The notes under the pieces: model-generated
Seen by the model: only the letters and a program-made list of their open reading frames with translations
The model's database searches: none
What the model was told of the DNA's origin: nothing
Assembly (NCBI GenBank): GCA_019649035.1
Contig: BMAT01009612.1
Location: forward strand, 86,520 to 110,312
Length of the DNA: 23,793 nucleotides
Source of the DNA: Elysia marginata
Lineage: Eukaryota; Mollusca; Gastropoda; Plakobranchidae
Direction of reading: 5' to 3'
In this document: positions 10,026 through 21,200 of the stretch, piece after piece
Numbering within the stretch: position 1 is the first letter of the stretch
How the letters are laid out: each line of letters opens with the position of its first letter
Program-made: the position numbers and the translations under genes

Positions 10026-10376
10026 ATAAATTGCCCCTTCTCCTGAGCTTCAAAAAGTTGTTGTTGTTTTTTTTTGGTAATGACCTTTTTTACCCATGTA
10101 AAGCGCTTCTAAAGAGCATTTTAGAGGATTGGACATGAAGCAAATTCAGCACGCCTTTCGCTTCCTCCCAACTTTCTGTCTTTTTAATATATTTTGTTTA
10201 ACGTGTTGATAAAAAAAACTCCTTCATTAAAATTTTTTATGTCTTTACCAATGGAGAGCCTAGAGAAGACCGAGAGATGGGTTTTTATATGGAGTGAGTT
10301 TATTGACATAATGGTAATATTATTATTATTATTTTATTTGGAGGGCTGACAACTGTTAGTCATTTGAGAATTAATA

Positions 10377-11125
10377 NNNNNNNNNNNNNNNNNNNNNNNN
10401 NNNNNNNNNNNNNNNNNNNNNNNNNNNNNNNNNNNNNNNNNNNNNNNNNNNNNNNNNNNNNNNNNNNNNNNNNNNNNNNNNNNNNNNNNNNNNNNNNNNN
10501 NNNNNNNNNNNNNNNNNNNNNNNNNNNNNNNNNNNNNNNNNNNNNNNNNNNNNNNNNNNNNNNNNNNNNNNNNNNNNNNNNNNNNNNNNNNNNNNNNNNN
10601 NNNNNNNNNNNNNNNNNNNNNNNNNNNNNNNNNNNNNNNNNNNNNNNNNNNNNNNNNNNNNNNNNNNNNNNNNNNNNNNNNNNNNNNNNNNNNNNNNNNN
10701 NNNNNNNNNNNNNNNNNNNNNNNNNNNNNNNNNNNNNNNNNNNNNNNNNNNNNNNNNNNNNNNNNNNNNNNNNNNNNNNNNNNNNNNNNNNNNNNNNNNN
10801 NNNNNNNNNNNNNNNNNNNNNNNNNNNNNNNNNNNNNNNNNNNNNNNNNNNNNNNNNNNNNNNNNNNNNNNNNNNNNNNNNNNNNNNNNNNNNNNNNNNN
10901 NNNNNNNNNNNNNNNNNNNNNNNNNNNNNNNNNNNNNNNNNNNNNNNNNNNNNNNNNNNNNNNNNNNNNNNNNNNNNNNNNNNNNNNNNNNNNNNNNNNN
11001 NNNNNNNNNNNNNNNNNNNNNNNNNNNNNNNNNNNNNNNNNNNNNNNNNNNNNNNNNNNNNNNNNNNNNNNNNNNNNNNNNNNNNNNNNNNNNNNNNNNN
11101 NNNNNNNNNNNNNNNNNNNNNNNNN
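10377..11125. other. Assembly gap (749 N)
   Basis: Unresolved bases. The right edge falls inside a SINE copy, so repeat collapse is a likely reason for the gap. Any open frame spanning it is an artefact. Confidence 0.99.
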
Positions 11126-11284
11126 TGGCATTATGTATTTAGTGTTAAGTCTGGTCGGCCCGGTGTCAGCAGGCGCTACTTACATCACAGTGTGGCAGCA
11201 AGCTTTCAATAATTGTCCCAAGCGCCGTGTCTGATATAACCTCGAAGTTGACTGGGACGTTAAAATGCAAACAACCAACCCAAT
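11126..11284 (+). mobile_element. SINE family A, copy 2 (5' part lost in gap)
   Basis: From the first base after the gap the sequence follows the family A body: TGGCATTATG, then GGTCTGGTCGGCC in copy 1 versus AGTCTGGTCGGCCC here, then a CACAGTGTGGCAGC block, ending in an AACCAACC tail. The tRNA-like head must lie inside the gap. Confidence 0.83.
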
Positions 11285-11931
11285 ACAACCCATTTTAGTA
11301 AATAAGTTTTAGGTGATAGAAACGTGATAAAGCAAGGAGCTATAGTGTAGGATTTATTAATATTTAAAAGATAAAAATTTAACTGAGTTTTTATACGACC
11401 ACTGCCATTTTACGCCTATAGTTTCTAGAGACAAAGAGAGATGATAACTAATGATGTCTAAGTTTGTTTTTTTTTTCAGTTCTGGAAATAATTAATTCAC
11501 CTATATAATATTTTAGGGAAGGTTGATTTTTCCTTTGAATTTTTAGCATGAATTCACAAAAGCTACATCTAGAGACACTGTGGCCTAAAGTCATGGTCTG
11601 ATCTGCTGTAAAGCGTCATGGGCGTTACTGCTGTACCGCCATCTTTGTTTGTAAACAAACTCAGCTTTCTAAGCAAACAAAATTTTAAAAAAAAGAATGA
11701 TGATTTTCAGTTAAGAATACGAAGAAAGGTCATGAAAACGAAAGTAAAATGGCAGACAGATCATTATGATTGCTCTGGAAAGACTAAAAATTTGGATTGT
11801 GTAAAAAGTATGATTGTTCTTTTCACATTTCACAAAAAGCCACACACTGTGGCCTAATGATTGACAAAGTACAAAGTAGAAGGGCCACAGAGTCAGCGTC
11901 GCCTTATCGAGAGGATCAGCAGGACCTCCGT

Positions 11932-12232
11932 CAGTTGGTTGGTTGGTTGTTTGAATTTTAATGTCCCAGTCAACTTCGAGTAAGACGGCGCTGTGGCCAA
12001 CTGAAAGCGTGCTATCACACTGTGATGTAAGGAGCGCTTGCGTACACCACACCCAGTCACATTATTCTGACACTGGGTCGACCAGACTTAACACTAAATT
12101 CATAATGCCAAACACTAGGCAGATCAACTGCTAAAACCGATTTTAAAGTCCTTGGTTTGACTTGGCCGGGGATCGAACCACGCACCTCCCGATCTCTGGG
12201 CGAGTGTCTTACCGCTAGGCCACGGAGCCGGT
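11932..12232 (-). mobile_element. SINE family A, copy 3
   Basis: A reverse-complement copy: the TTGGTTGG tail is on the left, and the tRNA-like head with GGATCGAACCACG (B box reversed) and ACCGCTAGGCCAC (A box reversed) is on the right. The 8-base direct repeat ACCTCCGT at 11924-11931 and 12233-12240 is a target-site duplication and fixes the ends. Confidence 0.9.
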
Positions 12233-12239
12233 ACCTCCG

Positions 12240-12345
12240 TAAGAGTCGTTCAGCGGAAATAGTAAGGTAAAGTGAAGTAAACAGCGTTTTTATATAGCGC
12301 CTAACGCACATATATGCTCAAAGCACTTTATATGGGTTCCCTGAT
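12240..12345 (-). repeat. Possible retroelement 3' tail
   Basis: On the minus strand this contains GTGCTTTGAGCATAT followed by GGCGCTATATAAAAACG. This resembles the AAAGCGCTTTGAG / GCGCTATATAAA tail seen in many aquatic-animal LINEs and SINEs. No full element can be delimited, so the call rests only on that motif pair. Confidence 0.35.
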
Positions 12346-12503
12346 AGGTCTTTACCAACCAAATTTCCTTCTGAACCTACAGAGGAGCAGCAAATAAAGC
12401 GCATCACTCTAGGACACTGAGAAGATCTTTCACTGCCTATAGTGGGGTACTCCTTAAACGCATGAGTGAGGCGAAGAAATAGGGTCCTCGAATCTTAAGC
12501 TAG

Positions 12504-12999
12504 CCATCCACTACACAGGCATCCCTTGAGGTTAGGCCTTTCTTTGGCCTGAATACGGCCACATTTGGGCTGAACGAGGACTCATTTGTGATTTCATCTG
12601 CGCAGGCCAAAATCCCGACTCTCAAAACCACCTCAAAGCGGCCTCTTGGTGGTATTTCAGGCCAAGCCTTGAGGCCAGGGTACTGGGGAGTAAAATCGAG
12701 CATATGAAAGTTAGTAAAGTTGGACTTTGATTTTAGATTCGTATTCAGCATCGATTTCTCATGCAGATAAATACCAAACATGTATATTTTTAGTTCATAT
12801 TATGTTCGATTGAAAAAAAAAAGAATTTCATCCCGCGCACGCTATCTCCTGAGTCATGATGAATGACTTGGGGAAAGCCTGTGTCAAACCTGTGTAGTTA
12901 GTGGGCATGCTTCTAGCAGGCGGCGCCAAAGCTCCCCGAGTGGCGACCTCAACAAGGCCTCAAGGCGTGGTCTCAAGGTGAGGCCTGTGTAGTGGATGG
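12504..12999. mobile_element. Non-autonomous DNA transposon (MITE-like) with 17-base perfect TIRs
   Basis: CCATCCACTACACAGGC at 12504-12520 is the exact reverse complement of 12983-12999. Similarity continues inward around CCTTGAG, giving imperfect arms of about 30 bases. The 496-base interior is rich in GGCCTTGAGG-type blocks and has no credible transposase frame. No clear target-site duplication is visible next to the perfect arms, so the superfamily cannot be assigned and the true termini may differ by a few bases. Confidence 0.72.
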
Positions 13000-13004
13000 T
13001 GGAC

Positions 13005-13990
13005 TTTACAAACCTCGTTTGCGTTTACTGGCATCAAGCTCCAATCAGGTATAGGGAATGGGGTTAGAGGTAAGCAAGAGTAGCTTCCGTTCGCTAGAAG
13101 ACATTATCCAAATATATACAACAATGTTTATTGTAATACAGACCTAGATTTTAGAGTCTTATTTAGGTAAATTTATTACTTTTTCAATGAGTAAACATCT
13201 ACAACTAAAAAAACTGTAGAGTTTACCCAAAATTTTATCTTTAACATAAAATTTAATCCCTCACGTAACTTTGAAAAGATTGTATATAAGAAACGGCAGC
13301 TAATACCTTTTTTTATTTTCATGTAGTATAATTTTCTACAGAAGACGTCAGAATTTAATCTGCATGTGCTAGCTTTAATGAATAAGTGTCACTAGGATGG
13401 ACATAAAAAAAGTCCGCTACTTTTGCTGAAATCTAATTTCTAACAGCATTATGGGACTGTTCCATAAACTTGGTAAAAACTCGCTACGAGTAGTTTCCCA
13501 TGAGCAATGGTGAGTTTTTAGACTTAGATTCCGCACTAGAGGTATTCGAATAAACTACCTTGCGCAAAGAAGAGTTTGGTGGTGATCCCACCTTTCGAAT
13601 TTTCCACACATGAGAGATAAGCCCTAAAACAGTTCCATAAGCAAATACCAAGCATCCGTACCTAAGCGAAGAGAGTGATAAATTATGGTTTTAAATCATT
13701 CGTGTTCATTATCAATATTAATTAAAGATGACTCTAATGATTTTCTCGTTGCTATAAAGACGGACAAACATGGTTTTGACGACAATGTCTTATACACAAA
13801 GAGATAAACGTTTCTCATGAATATTTTATTGCAAAAAATTATTTATGACATTTCATTTTCAGATGTACAAACATGTTTTGTTCTTAATCTCTGCGATTTA
13901 ACTTTACATTCAGTTTAATCATACGTAATAATTGTTACCTTTTGAAGAAAAAATAATACCGCATGTAAAACGTAATCCAAAAATAGTGAC
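13005..13990. other. Intergenic, nothing recognised
   Basis: AT-rich sequence without an exon-like frame, SINE head or clear repeat that I can support. Confidence 0.5.
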
Positions 13991-13991
13991 A

Positions 13992-13994
<3 letters not shown>

Positions 13995-14042
<48 letters not shown>

Positions 14043-14072
14043 TCTTTCTTTCTCTTTCTATCTCTCTCTTTC
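13995..14072. repeat. (TC)n microsatellite
   Basis: An essentially pure TC run of about 40 bases decays into TTTC/TCTC variants. Open frames across it on either strand are repeat artefacts. Confidence 0.95.
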
Positions 14073-14531
14073 ACAATCGACATAGGGATTTCATCTTTTG
14101 TTTTGCTTGACAAAACCGCAATCAGATGCAACACATTAACAATGGTGGCTAAGAAAACTGCTTCCCTCTTTCCTTTTTAAACAGCAATCTGTCGTAAGAC
14201 AAAATAAATACTACTTGAACAATTAAATTAAATGTGCATCGCTTGTAAGCCTGGTAACAATTTGTTCTGGTCTAGGCCAACACAGAGGTTATGGTACATG
14301 GTTCCCCAATACACCGGATATCATTATTTGAGACTGTGACAAGTTAAAGATCACAATTCTGTCGGTTGTGATGGTGGACAAAGTATTTTAAGGCAAAGCA
14401 AAGAAACATAGGCTGTCGTAAAAAATCTTTCACCTTGTACCCCTCTCATTCTGCATCATTTAGTACTGTTGAAAATTTTATCCCAAAAATACTTGAAAGC
14501 TTAAAAAGCAAATGAAGGTAAAACATAACTG

Positions 14532-14591
14532 AAAATCTGTCGGTTGTCATGTTGGAGAAATTTTTGCCTTGCACCAAAACCGACAGATTTT
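14532..14591. repeat. 14-base perfect inverted repeat
   Basis: AAAATCTGTCGGTT at 14532-14545 pairs exactly with 14578-14591, with a 32-base spacer. A related direct copy beginning TCTGTCGGTTGTGATGGTGG lies about 178 bases to the left. This may be the remnant of a small inverted-repeat element. Confidence 0.6.
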
Positions 14592-14599
14592 TTCGTGTA

Positions 14600-15630
14600 G
14601 CCGTTTCTACATTTCTTGGTCAAATCATTTAAAAATTATGGAAAGCATTGTGATGGAATTTAACAAAGTATTAACATCACATCGTCATGATAGCCTCTGT
14701 GTTAGTTCTAAATATTTCTGTGTCCTCCGCTCACAAACGAGAGATTTACGACATTTTGTCACAGCCTCATTTATCTCTGTGTATTTTCAATAATAACTAT
14801 ACCGATGTGTCTGCACAAACTAGTTTTGTCTGTTGGTTTCTGAGTTTTCACCACAATTGATGCTGTATCGTGCCGTTTGCAGCTTCTGCCCAGAATATCA
14901 ATTTATTACTAGTCTTGCTGTACTAATACAGGATGATTATGACCTGTTTAAATCGATATGTCTCGCATTCTGTCCAACTGAGTCGAATGGTTCAGTTTGG
15001 GATATAGGCTTTTAAAGGTTAGTGGGTGTTCAGAAGTCAATTATTTTTATTTTAGATATTGAGGTTAAAACCATTTCTAAACACTTTTCACGCCGAATTC
15101 ATGTTGAAATTTTATGTTTTATGTTTTGAATTTCAATTGATATGGTTAATTAGGCCGCAACACCTTTTTAGTAGTCTAAACTTTAAAGTGCTATTTTCTC
15201 CCCTTTCTTAAACTTCACAAGTCCTTATTCTGCCGACTTCAAATGGCTATGAATTCACACCAAAGCATGATAAAGCTTTCCTGTTTGTTGTCTTTGAAAG
15301 TAGAGAAAACAGGCGTTTCTATGATACCAATATCTGACTACTTTCCAATTTCGATTTGACTCATTTAGAATGGTTGTAAGAAATATATAACAAAAAATGG
15401 AGCGTTTAAGATAGCGGGGTAACTACCTCAAATCCCTTGCTGAAAGCTAGACTAATTTACATTTTCTTTTAATTAAATGACATGACCAACCCTATTGAGT
15501 AGAGATGTATGAGAAAGTATGTAAGCCTACAAATGCATATCTCTCAACTTAGTTTGATACTGGTGTATCGATACAACAAAGAATGGCACTCTAATATTCT
15601 ATGCATTGGGTTTTTAATTATTTTGAGGCT
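14600..15630. other. Intergenic, nothing recognised
   Basis: AT-rich sequence upstream of the convergent minus-strand gene's 3' end. Short open frames lack codon bias, domains or splice context. Confidence 0.5.
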
Positions 15631-15632
15631 TT

Positions 15633-15638
15633 TTTATT
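15633..15638 (-). terminator. Candidate polyadenylation signal of the minus-strand gene
   Basis: AATAAA on the minus strand lies about 160 bases downstream of the stop codon at 15796, a plausible distance for a short 3'UTR. Other A-rich variants are nearby. Confidence 0.4.
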
Positions 15639-15795
15639 TTTTGGGAATGGGGGTACAGCAGTCTCCGCTTTAAAGCTTACCTTCTAGCTACCATGTTTAA
15701 GTTCAGTTTAATATATTACTCAAAAGAAAAAAAGAAATGTTTTTCATCAACAGAATTGGGAAAAAAAGAAAGGCTATTTTTTGGTAAAGGCAAGG

Positions 15796-18055
15796 CTATA
15801 CTTCTGAAACGTCAGACCCGACATCGTTTAAGTCTTGAAGTTCCTTAGAAATCCGTACTAAATCTTGCTGCAGTTTTTTAATCCGTTTTGTTCTCTCCGC
15901 GCCAATGACCTGTTTCGTAGTCCGGCCACTCATAGACGTTCTAACAATGCCAACAGGACTCGATTTCTTCGCAGCTTTCTGCTCATATCGCTCTCCTTGG
16001 TCTTCTACTGAATCCAAGTTTCCTGCTTCTTTTGGCTTTTTTGTGACACTAGTAGGAGATGTTTCCCTGAGAAATTGAGTATCGGCGTGTCTTGTCTTAC
16101 CTGTTGGGTGGACGTGGTTTAATTTCTTTGAAAGGTCTATCAGGGGAACGTGGCCCGTTTTGGAAGTTTCAAAACTGAAAACTGATTGATTGGGTTTGAT
16201 TTTGTGCATACGCGATATACAACGCCCTTTTCTTAATGGCGGTGTTGGTGGAGGAGGGGGTAGGGTTGCAGGTGGTTTTCTATCTTGCTGTGTTAAAGGA
16301 GACGTGAAAAAAGGCGAATCATGATTACTGGGAGGCTTTGAGCTAGATGGAGATGAAGTTGAGGTTTTGTTGATGAGATCTAATGATAGACCGGAGGTGT
16401 GTGAGTTATTAGCACGGTTAGAGATATCTATGGAGCTCTGGCTAGACGGGAAGTTTTCCTTTGGCTCTGGTGTAGAGCATTCTGATGGCTGAATGTTTAC
16501 ATTGATGCCGACGTCTCCGTTAGTAAGAACGGTGTCCTGAGCCGTCCCTGTGCGCGAGTAAATCGCATTTTGTGGCTTAAACCGCGTTGGCTCTGAGTCT
16601 GGATGTGTAACATTGTTCTGTGTTGGTTGTTGTTGTGTTGGAAAAAGACTGGACGGAGAACCGGCGTACTCTTTTTCATTGGAAAAACATGACCGGAACG
16701 AAGTAACTTCAGGGTCAGGTTTGGCATCGCCACCACTTGGAACCCTGTGACTTAGGAGACAGGATATATTATCTGTTTCTTCCGACTGAGCCGTTCGGGA
16801 TTTGGAGCACCTTTGATGCCTTCTTGGAATACTGGTTCTGAGAGTATCATTAGTTTCTATCTCTGCTGGGTCGCGTCTCGGAAAGACGTCTTGCACGCCA
16901 CCAGCAGATGTGTTGCCACTGGATAGACCCTTTTTGTCTACATTGCATTGATTTAGGATAGGAGGGACCTTTTTTAAATGTCTACTCTTGTCGCATAAAA
17001 TATCGGGTTCAAAATCTAATGTAGCTATAGTACTTTGTTTGTGTATATTAAATAAGTCCTCCTTTCCCAAGTCACAACTACTTTTCTCGATATCCGAATT
17101 TCGACTTGAGCTATCACTGTCATCTGTATCATCTTCGTCGTCATCAGTGGATTCCACATAGAGCTGGCGGACAGTGAATAGTCTACTCTGCTTTGAACAT
17201 AAAAGAGCATGTGTATTGATGTCATTGGGAGACAAACACTGACTAGACAGTACATATTTAGAAGAGAAAGGGTCTGAGAAATTATCACAGCTACATTTCT
17301 TAAAATCCTGAGTTTTGACCATTTGTTCGTCACGAAAAAGACACGTATGGCTTCTGCTACAGGCGACATTACTGCCACGGGCATGATTGCGGAACAAATC
17401 TCCACTACTGCTGCATCGCTCATAACTTAATAATTCAGGAAAACCGGCGCCTGGATGATCATCGCCACAGCTTTGACCACTGCGGGCACTTGCGTTAAGG
17501 TTGGAGCGAGAATCCCTGCTAGTCTGAGTGACTTTGTCCAGCCTGGGCACTGACGATGAACCTTTTCGCTGAAGGGGGTGATGGCCTCTAGTCGCGGCAA
17601 CAGCGTCAGCAGCATTGTGTGAAGGACTCGCGTAGACTATCTCGTCTGAATGGCGACCGTGAGCGGCGTTTTTCAGGTCTCTAACATCTGCTGCACATCT
17701 GGACTCTTGCTCCTCTCCGCCACTTTCAGCGTGGTGAGCGCGATAAAACTTCAAAAAATCGAGGTTGGACACGGAGCTAGCCAGTGCTGTCAGCCCGTGG
17801 CGGTTCGGCGACAACTTTTGAGCTTTGCCACCTTTTCGTTTCCTCTGCTTGCCATTGTCTCTCGAGCTGTTTGTGCTTGCTAGAAGTTCGTGAGTGGATG
17901 GAACGCCGACTAAATTTGCAGCGTCCAAGGCGGCTTGTCGACTTTTTGGCGTCAGAGAACGAAGGGTCGATCCCAGTGCAAGTCGCATCAGGATATCTGG
18001 ATTCTCTTCTCTGCCATAAGAGACTTCTTCGCCTTCATCAGATATGGAGATGCAC
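15796..18055 (-). CDS. Terminal coding exon of the unknown minus-strand gene
   Basis: The frame is open for 752 codons. The first ATG is at 17988, but 22 in-frame codons (starting CISISDEGEEVSYG) precede it back to a good acceptor, TTTTTTTCTCCGACCCACAG. I therefore treat it as an internal-to-terminal exon rather than a gene starting at that ATG. It enters with one base completing a split codon. It contains the disordered region, polyproline stretch, coiled coil and C-terminal VSEV. Its length without a stop and its mixed codon use argue strongly that it is coding. Confidence 0.87.
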
Positions 18056-18175
18056 CTGTGGGTCGGAGAAAAAAATAACCAGACGGAAATGACGTATGTC
18101 CCACAGACCTTATGTTGTATTACTGTTAGATGTTACTTCTCTCTTCACTTCCCCGCCTTGGTTATCTCCCCTATC

Positions 18176-18242
<67 letters not shown>

Positions 18243-21200
18243 AAGCTATTTATCTATGTCTCTCTTTTTTTTTATTACTCGTCCATTTTTCTTGTCAGCT
18301 TTTCACTCTCAAAGTCTTAAATTACATGTGTGGTTTTTTTTTCAATCCACCTGTATATTGTTTTTTCCCGTTTCATCAACTTTTTTCTTTTTTTCCTTTG
18401 TTACATATTTTGTATCTTTCGCTTTCTGGCTTCACCATTTATTTTTCCTCTTCAACTCTTCTTGTCTTTTCTCCCGTATTATTTCACTGTCTCCCCTCTT
18501 ATCTATGAATAATGCGTTTCAATTTTCCGACCTCACTTTCAAGCAGCTATTTTTATCAAAATTTCGTAAATAGCAAATAATGCTTAGCACTGATCCCTGT
18601 GGCTTTATTTTGTTTTAAATTCATTCACGTATTTATCTATTCATTTGACGTATTACTGATTATGCGTGCTTTGTTTGTCCTATGACTTTTCTGGCTATTA
18701 TTATCAGGCAAGTGTACTTGAGTGTTGCTTTTTTGGCTTTCTTTTTAATTGAGAACGAAGAGAAGGGGGGAGGGGCAAACATAATGGTGAGTTTTTTTTT
18801 TAAATTTCGAGCTTGGTTTGCTTGTTTATGTTACATAACCTTTAACCGGGAAAATGTATTTTTGCTGGTTTTATTTGTGTCTCAAATCAAAATCCTGTTA
18901 GATGCTGTGATCATTATTGCTTTAAAAAACTTCCATCATGTTTTTTAGGGTTATTAGGTACACAATATCATCAAGGAACATGACAATAACAACAGAGATT
19001 TGAAAAAAAACCAGTTTTGTTGCTATCAGATCACTACTTCTCAACCCATATTTATCAACAACCCTCAACTCACTGCCGTCATCATCTCTTAACTCACAGT
19101 TATCATCATCTCTTTACTCACAGTTATCACCACCACTCAGCTTGGAGCTATCACCACCTCTCCGCTCATAGCTGTCACGATCTTTTCAATCAAATTTATA
19201 ACCATCTCTCAACTCACATCGATCATCATCTCTTAAATTCCTGCCATCACCATTTCTCAAAGCACATTTATCACCATCTCTCAATTCACGTTTATTTCCA
19301 TATTTCAACTCACATTTATCACCATCTCTCAATTCACGTTTATTTCCATATTTCAACTCACATTTATCACCATCTCTCAATTCACGTTTATTTCCATATT
19401 TCAACTCACATTTGTAACCATCTCTTAATTCACATCTATCACCACCTCTGAACTCATTGCCATAACCATCTCTCAGTTCACATTTATCTAAGAATTTCTC
19501 AGTTCACTTCTATCAGAATTAATCTTAACTCTCCGCTATCAGAATCCCTGAACTCACCGCTATCATCATTTCTCAACTCACCGCTACCAGAATTTGTCAA
19601 CTCACCGCTACCAGAATTTGTCAACTCACCGCTACCAGAATTTGTCAACTCACCGCTACCAGAATTTGTCAACTCACCACTGCAATCATCATCTTTCAAC
19701 CTATTGTTATGACCATTTCTCCACTCACCGCTATCAGAATCTTTCAACTCACAGCTATCACCATCTCTCATCTCATCGCTATCAGAATCTCTTAATTCAT
19801 AGCTTCACACGATCTCTCAGTTTACTACCATCGCTAACTCTTAACTCGCAGCTATCACCATCTATGAATTGAACTCACAGCTATCACCATCTCTTAACTC
19901 ACGGCCTTCCTCATCTTTTAACTCATAGCTATCACTATATCTCAATTTTCATCAGCCATTTTTCTGTCCACATTCTTAGAGCATCCAGTGCCAATTGTAG
20001 GCGCGCCTGTGTGGTTCCAGTGTATTCCTCTGTTGCCCATATGGCCATATCGTCTGCGCACATTGCGCCATAGACACCCTTGAAAATTATGATCTAAATA
20101 TCATTCATGAACATAGAAAAGAGAGTTAGGGACAAGATACCACCTTGTGGGACTCCATGTTTTATGTTTTGGGTTCTACTTTTGAAATGCTGAGTTCTTA
20201 CTCTTGTTTAGCGGTTTTGGAGGTACTGCTCTGTCAATTTGAACATATTTCCACTCATTCCATTGTCCTTAAGTTTGAATAACAACCAACTGTGTGTCTC
20301 TTTTCTTGAAAACCATCTTCGAAATCTCGATCGGTGACCTGGTATTCTATGCACCTGCCTCTTCGGAACCCGGCCTGTTCTTCTATCAAGATGTTATTCT
20401 TTTCAAGATACCAAGTCATACTTGTGCTCACCATTCTTTCCATAGTTTTTCCTAAACAGCTCAAAAGACTTACTGGTCGGTAGCTCTCAGGTTTCTTTTT
20501 ATCTTTTCCTTATTTGTAGATGGGGATCATTATGGCTTCCCCCAAGGACTGGATTCACTGAAGACTGTATTACATTACAGCTCTGTTCCTCCATACGAGA
20601 TGCATCCACTACCAAAGATTGAAAAAGAGATAGAGAATATCGGCGCCAAGGCACAACTCTCAGAGCGAGAAAATTATGGGTTTCACAAATTGACACTAGA
20701 CAAGAAATACCCAATCAAGGAATCGATAAGAATCTACACCGATGGTCCTGCCACTGATGCTGTGAGAAATGGAAGTGGTGGTTTATTCTACTCTACCAGA
20801 TGGAACTACACTTGAAAGGTCTTTCGCCTGCCCAGTGAGGTGCACCAACTGCAAGGCAGAAACAGAAGCCATCAAGGAAGCCCTAAACATGGTCGATAAC
20901 AAAATCTCCAAAACATCAAAAGTAGTAATACTCAGTGACGCCAGGTCGGTACTACAAACGTTAGAAAACTCCAAAGACACTGAGCTAGATACTGTAAGAA
21001 AAAAAACTGCTGGACTTGATGGCCAGGGTAGGAGAACTCACGCTTCAGTGGATACCAGGACACTGCAACATCGAGGGCAATGAAAGGATAGACAACCTTG
21101 CCAAACTTGGCTCAGGATTGGATCAAGAAGAACCAACACTCACATATCAAGAAGCGAAAAAAAAATGAACAAGATGGCCGCAGGAGAAAGATGGAAAAAG

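Noticed and set aside
10334..11212. Open frames spanning the N run
   Set aside because: They are made of unresolved bases and carry no information.
12500..12781. Minus-strand 93-codon frame inside the MITE-like element
   Set aside because: No transposase-like motif, and it covers repeated GGCC blocks; likely chance.
13919..14180. Arg/Glu-repeat frame on minus and Ser/Leu frame on plus
   Set aside because: Both arise from the (TC)n microsatellite.
17025..17883. Alternative frames overlapping the large minus-strand exon
   Set aside because: Shadow frames; the 752-codon frame with splice support explains the region.
19017..19451. Plus-strand His-rich repeat protein (STHIYHHL)
   Set aside because: It is open only because the minisatellite unit is 24 bases; the array lies in a predicted intron, has no promoter or splice context, and shifts frame by indels.
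19186..19771. Minus-strand acidic repeat proteins (ELRDGDKC, ELTNSGSG)
   Set aside because: They fall in different frames and are broken by stops and indels. The matching-phase splice 21944 to 18055 removes the array as intron.
19020..19945. CRISPR-like array
   Set aside because: The repeats are contiguous and diverged with no unique spacers; this is a tandem minisatellite in animal DNA.
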